DNA from: Roseicyclus sp.
GTDB lineage: Bacteria > Pseudomonadota > Alphaproteobacteria > Rhodobacterales > Rhodobacteraceae
DNA: 64,000 nucleotides
Assembly (NCBI GenBank): GCA_018401055.1
Contig: JAGYLB010000093.1
Span: 22,982-86,981 of the forward strand
Direction of reading: 5' to 3'
The translations under genes and the position numbers were made by a program. Below, piece by piece: positions 57,831 to 64,000 of this stretch (positions are counted from its first letter, which is position 1; each line of letters starts with the position of its first letter). Under the pieces are notes generated by a model. That model saw only the letters and a program-made list of their open reading frames with translations, was not told the DNA's origin and searched no databases.

Positions 57831-59485
57831 CTACGAGAGAGTTCTTGCGGAATTCCTCGGAATTCTGGTCGCGGCGCGGGCGTACGTGCCCGGCGCAAAG
57901 GTAGGTCCAGTTCTTCACGACATCACCCAGCAGCAGGAAGAACGACGGCTCAAGCGTGAAATTCTCCACCCGGTCCGAGGTCACGGCGTTCTGCACCCAG
58001 TTGGCGACGAAGACCCAAGGCGCATCTTCCTGCACGATCACCTGCATCTCGCGGTAAAGCTCGCGCCCGGCAGTCCTGATCGGTGGCGGTGCGGGCTTCC
58101 TCCAGCAGGGCGTCGACGGTGGGGTTGGAGTAATAGCCGGAGTTGAAGCCGCCATTCTCGGGCCAGGCTTCGGTGCGCAGCGCCAGATAGGGCAGCGTGT
58201 CGGGGTCGTTGGTCATCCAGGCCATCTGGGCCATGTCGGCCTCCCCCTCCAGCCCGGGGTTCACGCGGCCGAGAAAGGTGTTCCACTCATAGGTTTCGAT
58301 GGTGACGTCAAAGCCCACGGCCTCCAGATCGGCCTGAATGGCGGTGCCCATGGCGACGGGGTCGAGCATGCCCGATCCGCCCTCGGTCACGTAGAAAGTG
58401 ATGGCGGGGTTCTCGACGCCCGCCTCGGCCAGCAGGGCGCGGGCGCGGTCGGGGTCGTAGGGGTAGGGCTCCAGATATTCGTTATAGGCCCATGCAAAGG
58501 CGGGCGGCGTGGGGCCAGCGGCGACGGCGGCGGTGCCCTCCAACACTTCTTCTACAAGAGCGGTCTTGTTGATGGCGTAATTGGCGGCCTGTCGCACCAG
58601 CTGGTCGGTGAAGGGGCCTTCGCGCAGGTTCAGGATCAGGAACCAGACATGCGGGCCAGCTTGTTCCACGATGCGGAAATCGTCACTGCGGAATTCCGAC
58701 AGCGCCACGGGCGGCACCTCGACCATCATGTCGATCCCGCCGGACAGCATTTCGGCGACGCGGGTGTTGGCATCGGTGATCGGGCGGAAGACGACAGCCT
58801 CCAGCGCGGGGGCGCCATCCCAGTAGTCGGCGTTGGCCTCGATCACCACCGCCTCGTTCGAGCGCCATTCGGCAAAGCGGAATGGCCCGGTGCCCGACGG
58901 GTTGCGGCCGAAATCCGCGCCATGCGTTTCGACCGCTGTGGGTGAGACGATCAGGCCGGTGGGATAAGCCAGGTTCGACAGGAAGGGCGCATAGGGACCA
59001 TCAAGCGTGAAGCGGACGGTCAGCGGGTCGACAGCTTCGACGGACTGGATCGACGAAAAGAAGAAGGACAGCGGGAAGGGACCGGTGTCGTGGAACGGGT
59101 GATCCTCGTTCAGCATCCGCTCGAAGGTGAAGACCACGGCATCTGCGTTGAAGGGGCTGCCATCATGGAAGGTGATGCCGTCGCGCAAGCTGAAGGTGTA
59201 GACGGTGCCGTCGTCGGACACGTCCCACGCGCTCGCCAGTGCCGGTTCGACCTCCAGCGTGCCAGAGGCATAGCGCACAAGGCCGTCATAGACATTCATC
59301 AGGATGCGGAAATCGTTGACGGCTGTCACGGCATGGGGGTCAAGCGCCTGTGGCTCGGCCACCTGACCCACGATCAACACGCCGGGTGGCGTCTGGGCAA
59401 TTGCAGGGGTCAGCGACGAGAGGGCCAATGCAAGGGCGGCACCGCCTGCAAGGGCCGCGCGCCGCGTCAGGGTCAGAAGTGTCAT
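57831..59485 (-). CDS. dppA: Dipeptide-type ABC transporter substrate-binding protein
   Basis: Family 5 SBP with signal peptide MTLLTLTRRAALAGGAALAL...AIA (residues 1-30). The protein then reads VLIVGQVAEPQALDPHAVTA and TFHDGSPFNADAVVFTFERM. A frame break near 58073 joins RTATDQD to ELYREMQVIVQEDAPWVFVA. The end VENFTLEPSFFLLLGDVVKN is clear, but the exact stop is not: the open frame overruns dppB, and TAG at 57831 needs one more shift. The substrate could be a peptide or another amide, judging from neighbours. Confidence 0.85.
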
Positions 59486-59543
59486 GGTCTTACCTTTCCT
59501 GTCGGGTTCTTGAATTTTTCACTATCAATTCGATCAGGCCAAA

Positions 59544-59555
59544 TTATCATGATAA
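59544..59555. promoter_or_regulatory. Palindromic operator in dppA/DUF1028 divergent gap
   Basis: TTATCATGATAA is a perfect 12-bp palindrome in the 100-base AT-rich gap between dppA and the DUF1028 gene. The size and TNAT/ATNA form suit a FadR-type GntR repressor, and one is encoded 0.8 kb away. It could control both directions. Confidence 0.45.
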
Positions 59556-59585
59556 ATGCAAGACCGATGCAGCGGAGGCCCCAAG

Positions 59586-60308
59586 GTGACGATTTCCATC
59601 CTCGCATTTGATGAAAAAGCAGGCCGGATGGGGGCTGCGGCCACTGGCAGCCTGTGCGTGGGGGGCTGGGTGCTGCGCGGACACCCCGAATCGGGGATGT
59701 CGGCGAGCCAGGGCACCGCGCCCTCGACGCTGTGGGGCGAGGGGGTTCTGACGGCCATGGCGGGCGGGTTGTGCGCGACGGATGCTGTGGCGGCGGTGAC
59801 AGGCCCCGATAGCGGCCGGGCACACCGCCAGTTGGCGGCGCTGGACCCGCGGGGCGGCACGGCGGCCTTCACCGGGGCGGCGAGCATCCCTCATGCCGGA
59901 TCGCAAGACGCGCCCGGGCTGGTCGTCGCGGGCAACATGCTGGCCGAGCCGCAGGTCATCGCGGCGGCTGTCGCGGGCTTTCATGCCGCCGCCGTGATGC
60001 CCTTTGCCGAACGGCTGATGGGCGCGTTGGGCGCGGCAGCGGCGGCGGGCGGGGATGCGCGGGGGCTGAAATCAGCGGCGCTTTTTGGTGGTTGGGCGCG
60101 ACATGGCACCCTGACGCTCAGGATCGACCATTCGGTCAACCCGCTGGCGGCGCTGGCCGATCTCTACCGCGTCAGTCAGGGCGAGCCCTATCACGGCTGG
60201 ACCGAGGTGGTGCCGGTGCTGGATGACCCTTACCGTGCGCCCGCGCCTGAATTGGTCCCGGAGGTGCCCGAGCCGATCATCGAGGGTGGTCCGGCGATCC
60301 GCCGTTGA
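59586..60308 (+). CDS. DUF1028 family protein (Ntn-hydrolase-like fold)
   Basis: This intact 240-residue protein has the DUF1028 start TISILAFDEKAGRMGAAATG and GMSASQGTAPSTLWGEGVLT. The GTG at 59586 follows GGAGG at good spacing. It places Thr at position 2, where Met removal would expose a Thr N-terminus, as in Ntn hydrolases. Function in this family is unproven. Divergence from a dipeptide transporter points to an amide or peptide hydrolase, as an inference. Confidence 0.8.
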   Translation: MTISILAFDEKAGRMGAAATGSLCVGGWVLRGHPESGMSASQGTAPSTLWGEGVLTAMAGGLCATDAVAAVTGPDSGRAHRQLAALDPRGGTAAFTGAASIPHAGSQDAPGLVVAGNMLAEPQVIAAAVAGFHAAAVMPFAERLMGALGAAAAAGGDARGLKSAALFGGWARHGTLTLRIDHSVNPLAALADLYRVSQGEPYHGWTEVVPVLDDPYRAPAPELVPEVPEPIIEGGPAIRR

Positions 60309-60323
60309 GGCAAAGCCTGCCGC

Positions 60324-61110
60324 TTATTCCGCGATGAAGCGGCGCATCACCTGCGCCTCTTGACGCTGCATCAGCGCCTCGGCGCCTTCCATATGGGCGC
60401 GCATGATGGCACGTGCCTCCTCGGCGCGGTCTTCGCGCAGGGCGGCGATCAGCGCGAGCTGACTGGCGCGGCCCCGTTCGTAAAGCGTCCGGTTGGGCGG
60501 ATCGTAAAGACGGCGGTAGACGGTCAGGTCGGCCAGGATGCTGGCCATGAAATCGACCACGAAACCCAGCAGCGGGTTGCCCGAGAACTCGGCCAGCTTG
60601 CGGTGAAAGGCCAGCGAGGCGACATGCTGGTCGCGTTCCTCCTCGGCGCTTTCGGCGGGGCGGGGGTAGCGGGCGACAATGGCTTCCGGTGCAGTGATCT
60701 GGCCTGCGTCGAGGCTTGCCTGCCAGCGTGGCGGCAAGTTCGGGTTCAAGCGCGCGGCGCAGTTGATAGATGTCGGCGACGGACAGGTCCTTGAAGTAGA
60801 AATAATTGGCCAAAAGCGCCTTGGCGCGGTCGGCCGTCACCTCACCCACGAAACTGCCACCGCCGGGGCCGGTGCGGGTTTCGATCAGACCTTGCGCCTC
60901 GAGGATGCGCATCGCCTCGCGGATCGTGCCCTTGGCCATCGCGAAGCGCGCCATGAGTTCCGCCTCGCCGGGCAGGCGGTCGCCGCGCCGCATGTTGCGC
61001 TCGACCACCCATGTCTTGATCGCCTCGGCCACCTGCACCGGGCGCGACCGACGCCCGGGCCTAGGCGTCGTATCGGGGTCGGGCAGGGGGGTGGGGCCGG
61101 GGTCTGGCAT
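60324..61110 (-). CDS. FadR-type GntR regulator (FCD domain)
   Basis: The winged HTH is KTWVVERNMRRGDRLPGEAE to FAMAKGTIREAMRILEAQG, followed by an FCD effector domain (HVASLAFHRKLAEFSGNPLL). A frame break near 60740 splits the FCD part (ALEPELAATL to PPRWQASLDAGQITAPEAI). The frame upstream is open into the RraA-like gene, but a real start at ATG 61110 suits the family. It is the likely repressor of the dpp/DUF1028/aminotransferase set. Confidence 0.82.
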
Positions 61111-61134
61111 AAAAAGGGGCCGTCGCGTCCGGGT

Positions 61135-61872
61135 CACTGGTTGGGGCCCAGACAGGCGGTGCGGGCGCGCCTGCCGCGATGCAGCCCGAAACCCGCGCTG
61201 CTCTGTGAGGCGGGTGGCGGCGGGCAAGGCGAAAGCCTCGGCCGCGCTGAGGCCCTCAGCCAGACCGGCCTCCCACATCGTTTCGCCTGTCGGCTTTGGC
61301 CTGCACCGGGCCGAGGCCATCGCGCAGGGTCGCAGGCGGCAAGCAGACCAGCCCGTCGTCATCGCCGAGAATCACATCGCCCGGGTCGATGCGCGCGCCG
61401 CCCAGCGTGATGGATGCGTTGATCGTGCCTGCCGCCGCGCCCGTCGGCCCGCGCGGGGTGATGTGGCGGGCGAAGACGGCAAAATCTGCCCCACGCCGCC
61501 AGCGTCGCCACATCGCGCACCGCCCCGTCGAGGATCAGGCCCGCCACCGCGCCGCCACCAACTGCGCCCGACAAGATCTCGCCGATCATCGCCCATTGTC
61601 CGTCGCCGCCCGCATCGACGCACAGCACGTCGCCCGCGCCGACATGATCCAGCACATGCAGCATCGCGCCGAAATCGGGCGGGCTGACCTTGACCGTCAC
61701 CGCGCGCAAAAAGCCGCGGCTGCTGCCCTGCGGGTCTGAGCGGACGGATCGCGGGGTCGATCTGGCGCGCGCCCGGTGCGCAATCGACGGCCAGCGCCAC
61801 GGGGACATCGCGCCACGGCGCCAGCGCGTCATCGGTCAGAGGGGCAGGGGCAGGGTGGATCGTGACGGTCAT
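61135..61872 (-). CDS. RraA-like (dimethylmenaquinone methyltransferase-like) protein
   Basis: RraA/HMG-aldolase fold. It has GAGDVLCVDAGGDGQWAMIG, GEILSGAVGGGAVAGLILDG, the Arg-Asp pair in AVRDVATLAAWG, and PGDVILGDDDGLVCLPPATL. At least three frame breaks (near 61735, 61495, 61290) are needed. The stop at 61135 also relies on the last frame (LGPNQ-stop). Members include aldolases, decarboxylases and the RNase E inhibitor RraA. Catalysis on a keto acid is more likely here, next to an aminotransferase. Confidence 0.7.
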
Positions 61873-61881
61873 GGGCACACC

Positions 61882-63070
61882 TCAGGCATGGCGTTTGAGG
61901 GCCGCGCCGAGGGCTGCGATGCCCTCCTCGATCCGGGCCTCGGACTGGGCGGAATAGTTGAAGCGCGCGGTGTTGGCCCGCTCGGTGACAGGGTGAAAGC
62001 TCGCACCCGGCACATAGGCCACACGGGCCTCGGGCAGCGCCACGTCGCGCATGAAGGCCGTGGCATCGAACCCTTCCCGAAAGGTCGCCCATGTGAACAG
62101 CCCGCCTTCGGGGTCGGTCACGCGCACATCCTGCGGGAAATGGCGGCGCATCGCGTCCAGCATCACCGCCTTTTTCCGCGCATAGGCGGCGCGCAGGATG
62201 GCGACATGGGCGGCAAGGTCGTGGCGGTCGAGATAAAGGCTGGTGGCCGCCATGTTCAGCGTCGAGGTCTGGGTGTCATTGGCCAGTTTCAACAGCGCCA
62301 TCTTGCCCAGAAGCGCGGGCGCGGCCACGGCCCAGCCCACGCGCAGCCCCGGCACCAGCACCTTGGAGAAGGAGCCGAGGTGGATCACGCGGCCTTGCGT
62401 GTCGAGCGATTTCAGCGTCGGCAGGGTCTCGCCCGAGAACCGGATCTGGCGATATGGCGTATCCTCCAGCACGATCACGTCATGGGTATTGGCCAGTTCG
62501 ATCAGGCGCTTGCGGCGGTCGAGCGACAGGGTCACGCCGGTTGGGTTCTGAAACTCGGGGATCGTGTAGATCATCTTGACGCGCGGCGTGGTGGCCAAGA
62601 CCTGTTCCAGCACATCCATCCGCATGCCATCGGCATCCATCGGGACTGGCGCATAGACGGGCTCGCTGGGGTCGAAGGCGATGCGCCCACCCAGAAAAGT
62701 CGGGTCCTCGGTAACGATCACATCGCCCGGATCGACCAGCATCCGCGCGCTGAAATCAAGGCCCTGCTGGCTACCCTGCAAGATCAGCACATCCGCAGCG
62801 GTGCAAGGCGTGCCATCGGCGGTCATCAGGTCCGCCACCTGCGCGCGCAGCCGTGGCCAAGCCATCCGGACGGCGCGTATTGCATCGCCAGCCCGCCGGG
62901 CGCGCGGATGACCGCGTCGAAGACCTGCGCCAAGGCCTCGGCCGGAAACAGCGTCGGGTCCGGGTAACCACCCCGAAGGAGATGATCGCGGGATCAGCGC
63001 CAAGCGCCAGCAACTCGCCGATGGCATTGGGCACCACGCGGTCCATGCGGCGGGCAAAGGTCTGGGTCAT
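61882..63070 (-). CDS. PLP-dependent aminotransferase (class I/II, aminoadipate-type)
   Basis: Fold-type I aminotransferase with PLP Lys in GSFSKVLVPGLRVGWAVAAP and the motif IYTIPEFQNPTGVTLSLDRR. DTPYRQIRFSGE and the C-terminal Arg in ANTARFNYSAQSEARIEEG are also present. It resembles 2-aminoadipate transaminases. Frame breaks near 62970 and 62870 affect the N-terminal part (ISFGGGYPDPTLFPAEAL reconstructed). AGGAGAGA precedes the ATG. It starts the aminotransferase-RraA-GntR transcript. Confidence 0.82.
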
Positions 63071-63125
63071 GGGTCTCTCTCCTGCTTACGCCCAGACAAT
63101 ACCGCCCCGGCGGCGGGCGCAAGGG

Positions 63126-63846
63126 CTAGAACCCCTCGGCCCCCAAGGTCAGCGCCACCCGGTCGCCCGCGAACCACGTGCGTCCGAATTCGACCGGCTG
63201 GCCCTCGGCATCCACGTTGATGGCCACAGTGCGCAAGATCGCGGCCCCCGCGGGCAGGTGCAATTGGGCGGCCAGCGTGGGGGTGGCGGGTTTGGCGGTG
63301 ATCTCGGTCGAGGCGCGGGTATAGTCGGCCAGCCCATGCGCGGCGAAGGCGGCGGTGATGGAATGATTTTCCCGCAGTGCGTCCAGCATCCGAGGCAAGC
63401 GCGCCGCCGGAAACACGGAGCGCGCCAGGGCGATGGGCGTGCCGTCGGCCAGGCTCAGACCCTCGTAGACATGCACCTGCGTGCCAAGGTCAAGGCGCAG
63501 CGCCTGCGCCTCGTCGGCGTCGGCCGCGCGGGTTTCCAGATGCAAGATGCGCCGCTCGGGCACCCGGCCCGCCGCCGTCAGGTTCTGATGGAACCCGACG
63601 CGTCGGCCAAGCGGATAGGCCGTGGGCCGGTGCCGCACGAAAACGCCCGCGCCGCGGCGCGCATGGACCGTTCCTGCCTCGGCCAGATCGGCAAGCGCGC
63701 GCCGCACCGTGTGTAACGATTGACACGCCAGCGGTCGGCCAGTTGCGCCTCGGTCGGCAAGCGGTCGCCGGGCGCGTAATGGCCGCGGGCGATTTCCTCC
63801 GGAGATGTCGGGTCGCGGATCGAGGCCAGAGCGGCGGGCGGCCCAT
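63126..63846 (-). CDS. PhnF-like GntR regulator (HutC/UTRA domain)
   Basis: The winged HTH is RGHYAPGDRLPTEAQLADRW to VRRALADLAEAGTVHARRG. A UTRA effector domain follows (GFHQNLTAAGRVPERRILHL; VHVYEGLSLADGTPIALARS). The overall sequence resembles PhnF, regulator of phosphonate use. Frame breaks lie near 63825 and 63710. The ATG at 63846 (GRPPLW start) is preferred; 63885 is an alternative. It is divergent from the gene at the window end. Confidence 0.72.
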
Positions 63847-63887
63847 CGGTGTCACCAAACCTTCATGGGATGGCCCCCCGTTCACTC

Positions 63888-63933
63888 TTGTATCGACTCG
63901 GGGGGTGTGAGATCAGATTTGTATAGTTGTATA
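63888..63933. promoter_or_regulatory. TTGTATA repeats in the PhnF-like divergent gap
   Basis: TTGTATC occurs at 63888-63894, and two head-to-tail TTGTATA copies separated by one base lie at 63919-63925 and 63927-63933. They sit in the gap between the PhnF-like gene and the window-end gene, six bases before its ATG. They are likely half-sites for the GntR regulator and overlap the probable -10 region of the rightward promoter. Confidence 0.4.
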
Positions 63934-63938
63934 AATAA

Positions 63939-64000
63939 ATGGACAACACCGGCAAGATGTCTGGAACCGCCCGCCAAACCGCCCGCCGCGACCGTCTTTC
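63939..64000 (+). CDS. Start of a gene cut by the window end (possibly phnG)
   Basis: An open frame begins at ATG 63939 (MDNTGKMSGTARQTARRDRL), with a second ATG at 63957, and runs off the window. Divergence from a PhnF-like regulator suggests a phosphonate (C-P lyase) gene such as phnG. The 20 visible residues do not prove this, and no clear ribosome-binding site precedes 63939. Confidence 0.4.
   Translation, partial: MDNTGKMSGTARQTARRDRL

Noticed and set aside
60277..61362. Single frame joining an RraA-like C-terminus to a GntR regulator as a fusion
   Set aside because: Both parts need other frame corrections, the GntR part has a normal start at 61110, and a stop in another frame at 61135 fits the RraA end. 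The join is best explained by indel errors.

Overview
The window is GC-rich, tightly packed DNA that looks like a chromosome segment of an alphaproteobacterium, most likely family Rhodobacteraceae (Roseobacter/Paracoccus/Rhodobacter group). The evidence is the aapJQMP general amino-acid transporter, the exbB-exbD-exbD-tonB/hmuRTUV haem locus with TGA-N9-TCA (Iron-Rhodo-box type) operators, Tct/Tcu tricarboxylate genes, and a FIST protein next to a hybrid kinase. I see no rRNA, tRNA, insertion sequence, prophage or CRISPR array.

Layout. (1) 0-8.5 kb: a haem-uptake regulon. A probable hmuS start is divergent from a secreted small protein, exbB, two exbD genes and tonB. The outer-membrane receptor hmuR follows. 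Facing it are an IsdG-like haem monooxygenase and hmuTUV. (2) 8.6-17.1 kb: a flavin amine oxidase, a PAS-AAA+ regulator with a degenerate GAFTGA loop, the divergent cyanate operon cynA-cynB-cynD-cynS, a cupin and a malate/lactate-type dehydrogenase. (3) 17.2-34.4 kb: a Kef-type K+/H+ antiporter, then a large tricarboxylate cluster. This holds tcuAB with a GntR regulator, an AbrB-family permease, tctDE, tctC, fused tctAB, and an enzyme set (isocitrate/isopropylmalate-type dehydrogenase, PrpF isomerase, ThDP decarboxylase, 2-hydroxyacid dehydrogenase), followed by a TauE/SafE permease. (4) 34.4-40.6 kb: galB-galC-galD, the lower gallate/protocatechuate 4,5-cleavage route, with a divergent DUF1932 dehydrogenase, a LysR regulator carrying two HTH domains and a solute-binding protein without a signal peptide. 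(5) 40.6-48 kb: aapJQMP, divergent from a class V aminotransferase-fold protein and a hydantoinase-type amidohydrolase. (6) 48-54 kb: a FIST sensor, a multi-PAS hybrid histidine kinase and a LuxR-type response regulator. (7) 54-63.1 kb: a dipeptide ABC transporter (dppA-B-CD fusion-F) with a DUF1028 protein, a FadR-type GntR regulator, an RraA-like protein and a PLP aminotransferase. (8) 63.1-64 kb: a PhnF-like GntR regulator divergent from a gene cut by the window end.

Many genes carry one or more single-base frame breaks while the protein sequence on both sides stays well conserved. This pattern fits consensus indel errors better than gene decay, and the cyn, aap and hydantoinase genes are intact. 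I therefore annotate each broken gene as one CDS over its full extent and give approximate break positions.

The most unusual points are an ExbD paralogue whose catalytic Asp position is Asn, an AAA+ regulator with GAYQGA in place of GAFTGA beside a cyanate operon, a LysR protein with tandem HTH domains beside a signal-less solute-binding protein, an oxalomesaconate pathway without ring-cleavage genes inside a tricarboxylate-uptake cluster, a 46-residue unlisted ORF, and matching stem-loops behind two solute-binding-protein genes.
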